From Acidobacteriota bacterium (GTDB lineage: Bacteria > Acidobacteriota > Terriglobia > Terriglobales > Acidobacteriaceae): a stretch of DNA of 59,442 bases. The DNA lies in assembly GCA_021792795.1 (NCBI GenBank), contig JAJYUB010000021.1, positions 1 to 59,442 on the forward strand, given 5' to 3'. The translations under genes and the position numbers were made by a program. Shown here one piece after another: positions 20,567 through 28,533 of this stretch (the stretch's first letter is position 1; each line of letters starts with the position of its first letter). A model generated the notes under the pieces. The model made no database searches. It was not told the DNA's origin and saw only the letters and a list, made by a program, of their open reading frames with translations.

Positions 20567-21484
20567 GTGCCAGAATCCATCCAGAGCATCGCAATCCTTG
20601 GCACCGGCCTCATCGGTTCTTCCGTGGGGCTGGCGCTGCGCGCTAACGGATTCGCCGGCGGCATCGTTGGTTGGGACCGCGCTCCAGAGGAAGCCGAAAT
20701 TGCCCGTGAAAAAGGCGCGATCGATTCCGTCGCCGCCGATCCGCTGGCCGCCGCCCGCGCAAGCGATACCATTCTGCTGGCCACTCCCGTCTTTGGCATT
20801 CTGGAATGGATCGAGCGGCTGGCGCCCGTCCTTCACCCGCACCAATTGGTGACGGATGTCGGCAGCACCAAGCGCAAAATCTGCGCGCTTGCGGCGGAGG
20901 ATTTTTCTTCTCCCGGCGCTGCGTACTTTCTTCCCGGCCATCCGATGGCGGGCAAGGAAGTCTTCGGCGCGGCCAACGCCGACGCGAATTTATTCCAGGG
21001 CGCGGTCTGGCTCTTTACCTCGCCGGAGCCGAACCCAGACGAGGCGAAGAATCCGACCCTCGGCCGGCAACGCGCCGACAAATGGCGTCATTGGGTGGCG
21101 CGCATGGGTTGTCGCATGTTGGACCTCGATCCCGTTCGCCACGATGAAATCTGCGCCTGGGCCAGCCATCTGCCGCAGATGCTGGGGACGGCGCTGGCCG
21201 CGCTGCTTGAAGATACTTTCCCCGAAGATGGCAAGGAAAAGGGAAATCTCGATAGCGCTTCCGCGCAACTGCGCGCCATCGGCGGCCGCGCAATGCACGA
21301 GATGACGCGCCTCGGCGCAAGCCCCTATTCCATGTGGCGGGACATTGCCCAGACCAACGACGAGGCCATCGCCGCCGCGCTGCTGGCGCTGGAACAGCGC
21401 CTCGCCGCAATCCGCGAAAACATCAAGCAGCCCGAGCTCCGCGACGAATTCCTCCGCGCCAACCAATTCCGCTCAAGATTTTAA
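20567..21484 (+). CDS. tyrA: Prephenate dehydrogenase
   Basis: Oxidative decarboxylation of prephenate to 4-hydroxyphenylpyruvate for tyrosine. The 305 residues start at GTG, 7 bases after the DAHP synthase stop. The N-terminal NAD fold has SIAILGTGLIGSSVGLALRA with the GxGxxG motif. DVGSTK lies near 100 and FLPGHPMAGKEVFGAA near 125, carrying the substrate-site His. The helical C-terminal domain contains HDEICAWASHLPQM near 195. It ends the aromatic operon; aroA, often next in relatives, is not here. Confidence 0.93.
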   Translation: MPESIQSIAILGTGLIGSSVGLALRANGFAGGIVGWDRAPEEAEIAREKGAIDSVAADPLAAARASDTILLATPVFGILEWIERLAPVLHPHQLVTDVGSTKRKICALAAEDFSSPGAAYFLPGHPMAGKEVFGAANADANLFQGAVWLFTSPEPNPDEAKNPTLGRQRADKWRHWVARMGCRMLDLDPVRHDEICAWASHLPQMLGTALAALLEDTFPEDGKEKGNLDSASAQLRAIGGRAMHEMTRLGASPYSMWRDIAQTNDEAIAAALLALEQRLAAIRENIKQPELRDEFLRANQFRSRF

Positions 21485-21623
21485 GCGACACCGTTAAAGA
21501 AGGTGCATGGGGACATTGACCTGCTCCATTTATGGACTAATGAATCTCACATTCTTACCGATAAACGTGTATGGTTGTAGACGTTGTCAAGAGTCGAGTT
21601 GTCGCAATAGCGGGAGCGGGGAT

Positions 21624-21809
21624 ATGACTGAAGCTGAAATCACTGAGGTTTTCCAGTTTCTACAATTGGAGACAGAAGAAAAGCGAAGGTCAATGCGCTT
21701 CGATTCGCTCGCAAATCAACGGAGCATACCTATTCAAGTGATCACTACCGATAGCACCTTCCCTCAAGTGACTTGCGAGGAGAGTCGCGAACGTGCCGAG
21801 TTTGAATGA
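21624..21809 (+). CDS. Small uncharacterised ORF upstream of the Clp-fold protease
   Basis: A 61-residue ORF (MTEAEITEVFQFLQLETEEK...) begins at ATG 21624 with GGAGCGGGG upstream and overlaps the start of the protease gene by 17 bases. It has a charged helical first half and no recognisable family. The overlap and the shared lower GC suggest it belongs with the protease, as a coupling ORF or a partner. It could also be a chance frame. Confidence 0.4.
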   Translation: MTEAEITEVFQFLQLETEEKRRSMRFDSLANQRSIPIQVITTDSTFPQVTCEESRERAEFE

Positions 21810-22758
21810 GATCCTCAAAGAGACGATGGCAGTCGGCAGCGGGCACGACATTGTTCGACGGAAATATATTGCTGAACTGAGCAAGATAACCGGGCGCAAC
21901 GTCATCGTCTACTACTCTGGTTGGCTACAAAAACCGCCAGTACCTGAATTGCAGCCCCTTCTACAAGTCAACGACAACGACAAAAATGGGTTTATGGCAA
22001 CGATCCATCAGCTGGATCGGAACCTCGGTCTTGATCTTATTCTTCACACCCCGGGCGGCGATGCAGCCGCAACAGAGTCCGTGGTCCACTATTTACGTCA
22101 GATGTTCGGAACAAATATTCGAGCGTTTGTACCACAACTTGCGATGTCTGCTGGCACGATGATCGCACTTTCCTGCAACGAAATAATTATGGGTAAGCAT
22201 TCAAATCTTGGCCCAATCGATCCTCAAATCGGGACAGTTCCGGCTCACGGTATTATCGAAGAATTTAAGCGGGCACAAAGCGAAATCAGTTCAGCCCGAA
22301 ATCCTCAAGAGCAAATGGCCAGAGTTGCATCGTGGCAGCCTATCATTGCTAAATACACGCCCGCCCTGATTGGGGAATGTGAAAATGCAATCAATTGGTC
22401 CTCAAATATGGTTAGGGAGTGGCTCACGACTGGAATGTTTGAAGGAGACCCGAGAGCAAACGAGATCGCTCGGAAGATTGTGGCGGAGCTTAGCAGTCAC
22501 GAGCAAACAAAAACACACGCCAGGCACATTCACTTCGACCAGCTGAGGGCCTCGGGAGTTAAAGTAACGCCTCTTGAAGACAGCCAGGATTTACAGGACG
22601 CGGTATTGACGATCCATCACGCCTGTATCAACACGCTGATGCAGACCCCTGCTGTAAAAATTATTGAAAACCAAAACTCCGTCTCATTCATTGTGCAAGC
22701 GATGATTATGCAGCAGGCAGCGGCCATGCCAGGTCCAACCCGGACGCCCCCCCAATAG
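21793..22758 (+). CDS. Clp-fold serine protease of the SDH_sah/SppA-like group
   Basis: The 321-residue protein begins at GTG 21793 (MPSLNEILKETMAVGSGHDI). The ClpP/crotonase fold is visible as DLILHTPGGDAAATESVVHY near 85 (oxyanion glycine pair), FVPQLAMSAGTMIALSCNEI near 120 with the nucleophile Ser of MSAGT, and GPIDPQIGTVPAHGI near 150. This matches the serine dehydrogenase proteinase family, Clp-fold peptidases of unclear cellular role. No signal peptide is apparent, so it is probably cytoplasmic. GC is clearly lower and codons are more A/T-rich than in the flanking tyrA and nnr genes, which suggests transfer. Confidence 0.8.
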   Translation: MPSLNEILKETMAVGSGHDIVRRKYIAELSKITGRNVIVYYSGWLQKPPVPELQPLLQVNDNDKNGFMATIHQLDRNLGLDLILHTPGGDAAATESVVHYLRQMFGTNIRAFVPQLAMSAGTMIALSCNEIIMGKHSNLGPIDPQIGTVPAHGIIEEFKRAQSEISSARNPQEQMARVASWQPIIAKYTPALIGECENAINWSSNMVREWLTTGMFEGDPRANEIARKIVAELSSHEQTKTHARHIHFDQLRASGVKVTPLEDSQDLQDAVLTIHHACINTLMQTPAVKIIENQNSVSFIVQAMIMQQAAAMPGPTRTPPQ

Positions 22759-22982
22759 CCACCGGCGGATGGCCTAGTTCTCAGGGAACTGCGAAAAGTG
22801 AGCCTCGATCCATCAGGCCTTCACGCCGGTGGTGAAGACCCGGCCTCTACGTTATGTCCCTGGGCTCCTCCTTGGTCACGTTCCACCCGAAAAATGATGT
22901 CTGAGGTCGATTCGCGTTGCCCACCAGCCCCCCCCCAACTCGCCGATTGCATAATTCACGGCGCTTCGCGTACAACGGCAAC

Positions 22983-24572
22983 ATGGATGTTTTGACCGCA
23001 GCCGAAATGCGCCAGTGCGATGAACGCACCGTTGAGCAGGGCCACGCGTCCTGGCAAGCTCTGATGGAGAATGCAGGTTCCCGGGTCGCCGAGTTTGTCG
23101 CGCAGCAGTTTCCCGCGGCGCAGCACATCCTGGTGCTCTGCGGAAAAGGCAATAATGGCGGCGATGGCCTAGTGGCTGCGCGGAATCTGGAGGCGGGCGG
23201 CAAGCAGGCGCGCCTCATCCTGCTGTCGCCGTTTGAACAATTGAGCGACGACGCTCGCGCAATGTTTGAGAAGCTGCCACAGGCGCTAAAAAAATCCAGC
23301 ATGCTGCTGGCGACCGAAGAAGATCTGCGCCGCGTTCCCTTCGAGGACTGTTTCAGCGAGACGGAATTATTTCTCGACGCGGTCCTGGGCACCGGTTTTC
23401 ATCCGCCATTGCGCGGCGTGGCCACGGCGCTGAAAAGCAAGCTTGCCGATCATCCTGCTCCCGTGGTTTCCGTCGATCTTCCCACGGGGTGGGATGCCGA
23501 CTCCACCGCCATGTTCGCGCCGGATGCCTTCCGCTCCGATGCAGTTGTCACCTTTACCGCGCCCAAGCTGGCGCACGTCTTTGGCGCATTGACGCGCGGC
23601 CCAGTGGCGGTTGCGCAGATCGGCTCGCCTGCGGAACTCGCCGTGTCGCGTGCCGGCCTGCGCTGGACCGGCGCGTCCAAAGCGATCATCGAGCAGCCGC
23701 GGGCGCTCGATGCCAACAAGGGCCGCTTCGGCCACGTGCTGGTGGTCGGCGGATCGCTCGGCAAAGCAGGCGCGGCGGCGATGGCATCGCTGGCTGCGAT
23801 GCGGGCGGGGGCGGGCCTCACCACTGCGGCCATTCCTCGCAGCGTTGCCGGCATTGTCGCCGGCTTCGCTCCCGAGATGATGACGTTGTTGCTGGAAGAA
23901 TCTCCCAGCGGAAACATTTCGCTCAACAATCTCGACACCACGAGAATGGACAAGATGCTGCGCGGCATCACTACGCTTGCCATCGGACCCGGCCTTGGCC
24001 GCGAACCGGAGACGGCGGAATTCATCCGCGAACTAGTGCTTCGGACCGAGTTGCCCACCGTGCTCGACGCCGATGGCCTGAATGCGTTTGAAGGCCGCGC
24101 CGAATTGCTGGACGGATCGAAGCGTCCGCTGGTGCTGACGCCGCATCCGGGAGAAATGGCGCGGTTGCTGGGCTCGACCATCGCCGATGTTGAGCGCGAT
24201 CGGGTGACGACGGCACGCAACTTTGCCACAGAACATCATGTGACCCTGGTGCTGAAAGGCTGGCGCACGCTGGTCGCGCATCCGGACGGCAGCATCGCGG
24301 CGAATACCAGCGGCAATCCTGCGATGGCCAAGGGCGGCAGCGGCGACATTCTTACCGGCATGGCGGCGGCGCTGGTCGCGCAATTTCCAAACCGCATCCA
24401 ACAAGCCGTGGAGTGCGCAGTGTGGTTGCATGGCGCGGCGGCGGACCTGTTCGCGCGCGAACACGACGAGCACACGATGCTGGCGACGGAGATGTTGCAG
24501 CATCTTTCGCGGGCCATGCAAACGCCTGTGGAGCGCGACAACTTTACCTGGCTGCGTGAGGGAAATCGGTGA
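22983..24572 (+). CDS. nnr: Bifunctional NAD(P)HX epimerase / ADP-dependent NAD(P)HX dehydratase
   Basis: Repairs hydrated NADH/NADPH. The ATG at 22983 gives 529 residues. The N-terminal YjeF_N epimerase domain (about 1-215) has LTAAEMRQCDE, CGKGNNGGDGLVAARNL near 45-60 and DAVLGTGFHPPLRG near 135. The C-terminal ribokinase-like dehydratase (about 225-525) has NKGRFGHVLVVGGSLGKAGA, the VLDADGLN catalytic region and NPAMAKGGSGDILTGMAAAL near 445. The fused form is the usual bacterial one. It overlaps tsaE by four bases. Confidence 0.95.
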   Translation: MDVLTAAEMRQCDERTVEQGHASWQALMENAGSRVAEFVAQQFPAAQHILVLCGKGNNGGDGLVAARNLEAGGKQARLILLSPFEQLSDDARAMFEKLPQALKKSSMLLATEEDLRRVPFEDCFSETELFLDAVLGTGFHPPLRGVATALKSKLADHPAPVVSVDLPTGWDADSTAMFAPDAFRSDAVVTFTAPKLAHVFGALTRGPVAVAQIGSPAELAVSRAGLRWTGASKAIIEQPRALDANKGRFGHVLVVGGSLGKAGAAAMASLAAMRAGAGLTTAAIPRSVAGIVAGFAPEMMTLLLEESPSGNISLNNLDTTRMDKMLRGITTLAIGPGLGREPETAEFIRELVLRTELPTVLDADGLNAFEGRAELLDGSKRPLVLTPHPGEMARLLGSTIADVERDRVTTARNFATEHHVTLVLKGWRTLVAHPDGSIAANTSGNPAMAKGGSGDILTGMAAALVAQFPNRIQQAVECAVWLHGAAADLFAREHDEHTMLATEMLQHLSRAMQTPVERDNFTWLREGNR

Positions 24573-25069
24573 GCGAAGCGATACCCATGGACGACAAAGT
24601 TCGCGTCTTCACCACTCACTCGGCGGAGGAGACCATCGAAGCGGGCCGCGAGCTGGCGAAGTTCCTCGATCCTCCAAAAGTGGTGCTGTTGCGCGGAGAT
24701 TTAGGCGCGGGCAAAACCACGCTGGTGAAGGGAATTGCCGCCGCCCTGGGCGCGGCGGAGCCGGACGAAGTCACTAGCCCGACCTTTACTTTGATCCATG
24801 AATATGCGGGTCGCAGCGTGGAGCACGCGAAGCTGGGCGAGACCATTCTGCTGTACCACCTGGACCTGTATCGAATCGAAAATCAGCGCCAGTTGGATAC
24901 GCTTGGCATGGAAGAACTGATGACGCCACAGAGCGTGCTGCTGATTGAGTGGGGAGAAAAATTCCCCTCCGTCGTCGAACGCAGCGACGGAGAGATTGTC
25001 ATTGAAACACTGCACGGGGACGAACGAAGAATCGCGCTGGCGCTACATCCCCCGAAAACTTCCGGCTAG
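24569..25069 (+). CDS. tsaE: tRNA threonylcarbamoyladenosine biosynthesis ATPase TsaE
   Basis: P-loop ATPase that drives the TsaB-TsaD-TsaE complex making t6A37 in ANN-decoding tRNAs. The 166 residues from GTG 24569 overlap the previous stop, with an ATG six codons later as an alternative. Walker A is GDLGAGKTTLVKG near residue 43, TSPTFTLIHEY follows near 73, and YHLDLYRI lies near 93. LLIEWGEKFP is near 128. nnr-tsaE adjacency is common in bacteria. Confidence 0.95.
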   Translation: MSEAIPMDDKVRVFTTHSAEETIEAGRELAKFLDPPKVVLLRGDLGAGKTTLVKGIAAALGAAEPDEVTSPTFTLIHEYAGRSVEHAKLGETILLYHLDLYRIENQRQLDTLGMEELMTPQSVLLIEWGEKFPSVVERSDGEIVIETLHGDERRIALALHPPKTSG

Positions 25070-25070
25070 A

Positions 25071-25240
25071 CCGGATTTACAGATTCCGTAGTTTGAAGGA
25101 GAGTTGGTCACTCTGAGCGTAGCGAAAAATCCAGAGTGTGACAGCAGCGTGGACGAGGCAGATATTCTCTGGATTCTTCGCTGCGCTCAGAATGACTCCC
25201 GTTCAGATTCGACTACACCAACTGTAAATCTGCTTTAAAA
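25071..25240. repeat. MITE-like dispersed repeat, copy B (complete nested inverted repeat)
   Basis: The outer inverted repeat pairs GGATTTACAG (25072-25081) with CTGTAAATC (25222-25230). The inner 30-base arms at 25107-25136 and 25167-25196 are inverted copies of each other with three mismatches, core TCTGAGCG(T/C)AGCGAA. The element occupies the whole gap between tsaE and fabI, starts two bases after the tsaE stop and contains the fabI stop codon, so it may act as the bidirectional end of both transcripts. Confidence 0.8.
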
Positions 25241-26002
25241 TCCCATAATGTTGTAGCCGCTGTCGACGTGGACCACCTCGCCGGTGATGCCGGAAGCGAG
25301 GTCCGAGGCCAGAAATACGGCCGCCCCGCCGACTTCCGCCTGCTCCGTATTGCGATGCAGCGGAGAACGGTCGGCGTGCAGCTTCAGCAAATCTCCCAAG
25401 CCGCCGATGCCGCGCGCCGCAAGCGTTTTAATGGGCCCGGCGGAGATGGCATTGACGCGAATGTTCTGTTTGCCCAGGTCGGAGGCCAGATACCGCACTG
25501 TGGCTTCCAGCGCCGCCTTGGCCACGCCCATCACGTTGTAGTGCGGCACCACTTTCTCCGCGCCATAGTAGGTCATGGTCAGGATGCTGCCGCCGTCCGT
25601 CATCAGCGGCGCGGCGGCGCGCGACAAGGCAATCAAAGAGTAGACGCTGACATCGTGCGCGATGCGAAAGCCTTCGCGGGTCGTCTGCACGAAGTCGTTC
25701 CTCAGTTCTTCCGCAGGCGCATAGGCGACGGAATGCACCAGAACGTGCAGCTTGCCATGGCGCTGCTTCAGATCGGCAAAGACGCTGGCAATTTCGGCAT
25801 CGTTGGACACGTCGCACTGGACGGCCTCGGCGCCGGGCAGGTCGGCCAGCAGGCCCTCCGCTTCCTGTTTCATGCGGTCATTTTGATAGCTGATGATGAG
25901 CTTGCAGCCGGACTCGTGCAGCTTTTGCGCAATGGCCCACGCGATGGAGCGTTTGTTCGCGAGACCGAAAACCACCGCGATGCGACCGTTCAGTTGCAAC
26001 AT
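25235..26002 (-). CDS. fabI: Enoyl-[acyl-carrier-protein] reductase (NADH)
   Basis: Last reductive step of each fatty-acid elongation cycle. The 255-residue short-chain dehydrogenase-like protein has the FabI-specific N-terminus GRIAVVFGLANKRSIAWAIA in place of TGxxxGxG. The first Tyr lies in LTMTYYGAEKVVPHYN near 150, and the active Tyr-x6-Lys (YNVMGVAK) lies near 157-164. NAISAGPIKTLAARGI, the flexible loop that binds triclosan-type inhibitors, is near 190. GGAGGAAGC precedes the ATG. Its stop lies in the repeat element. Confidence 0.95.
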   Translation of the reverse strand: MLQLNGRIAVVFGLANKRSIAWAIAQKLHESGCKLIISYQNDRMKQEAEGLLADLPGAEAVQCDVSNDAEIASVFADLKQRHGKLHVLVHSVAYAPAEELRNDFVQTTREGFRIAHDVSVYSLIALSRAAAPLMTDGGSILTMTYYGAEKVVPHYNVMGVAKAALEATVRYLASDLGKQNIRVNAISAGPIKTLAARGIGGLGDLLKLHADRSPLHRNTEQAEVGGAAVFLASDLASGITGEVVHVDSGYNIMGF

Positions 26003-26068
26003 GCTTCCTCCGTGATTGCTTGTTAGGTCGCCGAGGCGACTGCCTTACGCAGAATACCAGCCAGAACG

Positions 26069-26911
26069 CTAGCCGCCGAGATCGATCAGCTCGACCTTCT
26101 CAATGGGCTGGCCCAGAAACCGGCTTCCCAGGGTGCGAAACTTGTCGACGGAATCTGTCGCGAAAAAGTGGCAGACAGCAACATTTGCGTCGCCTGGGCG
26201 AGAGTGATTCGTAGCCAAGGACTTCAAACTCTCCAATTGCGCGCGGACCCGTTGCGCCGTGCTCTCCGCCGAATCCAGAATTGTGACGTCCTCCGGCAAG
26301 GCTTCGCGCAGCAGGCCGCGCAGCAAGGGATAATGCGTGCAGCCCAGCAGCACCGTGTCGAACGCCAGTCCAGCGGCCTTCGATTCCGTCTGCGCTTGTT
26401 GCAAATAGATGCGCAGCACCTCACGCGTTACGGGCTGGTCGGTCCATCCTTCTTCAATCAGCGGCACCAGCAGCGGGCAGGCTTTTTCAATACTCCGCAG
26501 ACCATGCGCGGCACAGGCGCGCGCGTAGGCATGGCTGTCGACGGTGGCCTGGGTGGCCAGCACCAGCACGTCGCGGGTTGCGCTGGCGGCGGCCGCGCTG
26601 CCGGCGCCCGTCTCGATCACTCCAAGCACAGGGACATGCGCTGCCGACTTAATTGCATCGAGCGCCAACGCACTGGCGGTGTTGCACGCAATCACCAAAT
26701 AATCCGCGCCATAGGATTCCAGCAGTTGCGCGCTCTCCACCGCGTAGCGGGCCACCGTTGCCTGCGACTTCGAGCCGTATGGCAGTCGCGCGGTATCGCC
26801 AAGATAGAAGAATTCCGCCGAGGGAATTTGCGGCAGCAGGGCGCGCAGCACCGTCAGGCCGCCAAATCCAGAATCGAACACGCCAATGCGAACCTTGCCT
26901 GGAGTCGTCAT
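26069..26911 (-). CDS. murI: Glutamate racemase
   Basis: Makes D-glutamate for peptidoglycan. The 280 residues contain IGVFDSGFGGLTVLRAL near residue 8, the first catalytic Cys in VIACNTASALAL near 73, and the second in LLGCTHYPLLRGLL near 190. Its ATG overlaps the GerMN stop by four bases, so it is translated together with the amidase/GerMN genes, all connected with the cell wall. Confidence 0.95.
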   Translation of the reverse strand: MTTPGKVRIGVFDSGFGGLTVLRALLPQIPSAEFFYLGDTARLPYGSKSQATVARYAVESAQLLESYGADYLVIACNTASALALDAIKSAAHVPVLGVIETGAGSAAAASATRDVLVLATQATVDSHAYARACAAHGLRSIEKACPLLVPLIEEGWTDQPVTREVLRIYLQQAQTESKAAGLAFDTVLLGCTHYPLLRGLLREALPEDVTILDSAESTAQRVRAQLESLKSLATNHSRPGDANVAVCHFFATDSVDKFRTLGSRFLGQPIEKVELIDLGG

Positions 26912-27609
26912 GGTTGGCCCTCCGCGGGTGTTTTCTCGGACGAGTCCGTGCCCGGCGGAGCGGCTGCGTCGGAAGCCACGCCCCTCGGAACGTCGTTCGC
27001 GGTGAGATACGTTCGGCCCAGGTCGGCGTGGCCGGCGAGCGTTTCTCTCGCATGTCCATCGACCAGAAATCTTACCTGCGCAATCTGCGGAAAATTCGCA
27101 TGCAGCGTTCCCAGGATGGAAAGCAAGGTCAGGTTCTCCACCAGAATGCCCGAAGGATGATGGTCGACAAAACTTCCATCCAGGTTGATCACGGCCATCT
27201 GTTGCGGATGCGCTGCATTTGACTCCGGAACCGGCAACAGAAAAACATCGCCGACAGCGGAGACGGGCGCGAGCGGATGGGGAGAATCGGGCCCGGCATA
27301 TTCAGCGAAGAGGTCGTTCAGCAAAGTCCGCGCGCGCGTGGTGGTTTCGTCCGGCAACGCAAACTGCCGCTCGACGGGCGCCAGCGAGCCGTCCTCGTCA
27401 TTTGCGATCAGGAGGGTTACTTGCACCGGCGCAGCTTCCACTGGAACGGGCATGGGCGCGGAATCTGGAACGGCCGCAAGCTGGTCCTGCGCGCGGGCGC
27501 GCAGGCGGATCAAATAGGCAGCCATCAGGACAGAGGCGACCAGCAGCACCCACAAAACGATTTTCTGATAACGCGGAATCAAGGCTGCTGCCTCCAATCG
27601 CTGCGCCAT
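26908..27609 (-). CDS. Membrane-anchored GerMN-domain protein
   Basis: The 233-residue protein has one N-terminal membrane segment (IVLWVLLVASVLMAAYLIRL, about 17-36), a Pro/Ala-rich linker and a GerMN domain from about 65 to 200. The domain resembles those of Bacillus GerM and LpqB and may bind peptidoglycan or regulate its turnover. A visible hallmark is VFLLPVPESNAAHPQQMAVI followed by NLDGSFVDHHPSG. The start lies inside the 3' end of the amidase gene (31-base overlap), and the stop overlaps murI. The context supports a role in cell-wall remodelling beside the amidase. Confidence 0.8.
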   Translation of the reverse strand: MAQRLEAAALIPRYQKIVLWVLLVASVLMAAYLIRLRARAQDQLAAVPDSAPMPVPVEAAPVQVTLLIANDEDGSLAPVERQFALPDETTTRARTLLNDLFAEYAGPDSPHPLAPVSAVGDVFLLPVPESNAAHPQQMAVINLDGSFVDHHPSGILVENLTLLSILGTLHANFPQIAQVRFLVDGHARETLAGHADLGRTYLTANDVPRGVASDAAAPPGTDSSEKTPAEGQP

Positions 27610-28343
27610 GCGGTCAACGCGGCATCCAGGGCGTCGACAATCTTCTGTTGGTAGCCGGGGTTGCTCAACGGCGTATTCGCGTCCAGCGGAGCAACCTCGA
27701 TGGCCACCGCGGGGCAGGCCATACTGTCCAGCGGCATCAGAGAAGTTCTCGCGACCAGCGCTGGGATGTGTTGTTGCGTCAGGGCCGCGTCCACGTCCGA
27801 CTCCAGTCGCAAACTTGACGTTTCATAGGAGGCCTGGGCTGTTTGCCAGGGCAAAAATGCGCGCCGGGGATCGGCTTCCTTCACCGCTGGCAGGGAAGAA
27901 GTAAACAGGTGCATGCCGTTTCCCGTGGATGTTGCGTGCAGCACGATGCAGGCGGATGCATGGGAACGATTGGCAATTGTGGCGCGCGCGGTGCTGTCGA
28001 GCGCGACATCGGAATCGCGCGTGAAGATGGACCGAATGCCGCGCGAGCCCAATGCCGCGCGCAATTGGTTTGCAAGCGCAAGCGTATATGTTTTTTCCGG
28101 AGTTGCCGGATCCAGCATCGCGCCCGTGTCCGCGCCACCGTGGGCCGGATCCAGCAACACGACAAATCGCAACTCCGTCGGTCGCGGTTGTGCCGCAACT
28201 GGAATTCCCGATACAGTCGTATTGGATTGCGGACCAGGAGACGGCGGCTGAGAGGTCGCGGAAGGCAGGGCGGCGGCAGGCCGGGTTGGCGACTGCTGCG
28301 CGTGGGCGACAGAGAAAAAACACAGGCAGAACATTCCAGCCAT
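27579..28343 (-). CDS. N-acetylmuramoyl-L-alanine amidase (Amidase_3)
   Basis: Zinc amidase cleaving the MurNAc-L-Ala bond. I take the ATG at 28343, which starts directly at a short signal peptide (MAGMFCLCFFSVAHAQ), giving 254 residues. The open frame continues to 28547, but that part crosses a repeat hairpin and looks non-coding. Catalytic features are VVLLDPAHGGADTGAM (first Zn His), EKTYTLALANQLRAAL (Glu ligand), CIVLHATST (second His, where ISIHANA is usual) and VAIEVAPLDANTPLSNP (C-terminal catalytic Glu). The A for G in DPAHGG and the T in HAT are mild variants. The AmiC-like core has no AMIN domain. Confidence 0.85.
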   Translation of the reverse strand: MAGMFCLCFFSVAHAQQSPTRPAAALPSATSQPPSPGPQSNTTVSGIPVAAQPRPTELRFVVLLDPAHGGADTGAMLDPATPEKTYTLALANQLRAALGSRGIRSIFTRDSDVALDSTARATIANRSHASACIVLHATSTGNGMHLFTSSLPAVKEADPRRAFLPWQTAQASYETSSLRLESDVDAALTQQHIPALVARTSLMPLDSMACPAVAIEVAPLDANTPLSNPGYQQKIVDALDAALTAWRSDWRQQP

Positions 28344-28458
28344 CGGCAAACCGGATCGCCGTGCCCACTGGCGACAGCATTTCCATCCCTGGTGGAATGC
28401 GGGTGGCCCAGGTCTCGACTTTGTGGCCTGGGATTTTAGGCAAGCGAAATCAGGGCGC

Positions 28459-28493
28459 CCCACCCTTTGCGCGTTTTTTTGCGCAACGGATGG
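28459..28493. repeat. Imperfect hairpin of the CCCACCCTTTGCG repeat type
   Basis: CCCACCCTTTGCG at 28459-28471 is followed by TTTTTTT and then GCGCAACGGATGG, so TTGCGC/GCGCAA closes a small hairpin. The same 13 bases open the longer hairpin at 54433-54477. It sits between the DUF1015 gene and the amidase start. Confidence 0.5.
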
Positions 28494-28533
28494 AAGGCGA
28501 TTTCGTTGGCGCCGCGGCAGCGCTGAAACTGCT

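Noticed and set aside
22760-22982. Possible riboswitch or small RNA before nnr
   Set aside because: Short inverted repeats occur (GCCGG/CCGGC near 22825-22845), but no known riboswitch core could be recognised and there is no terminator-like switch.
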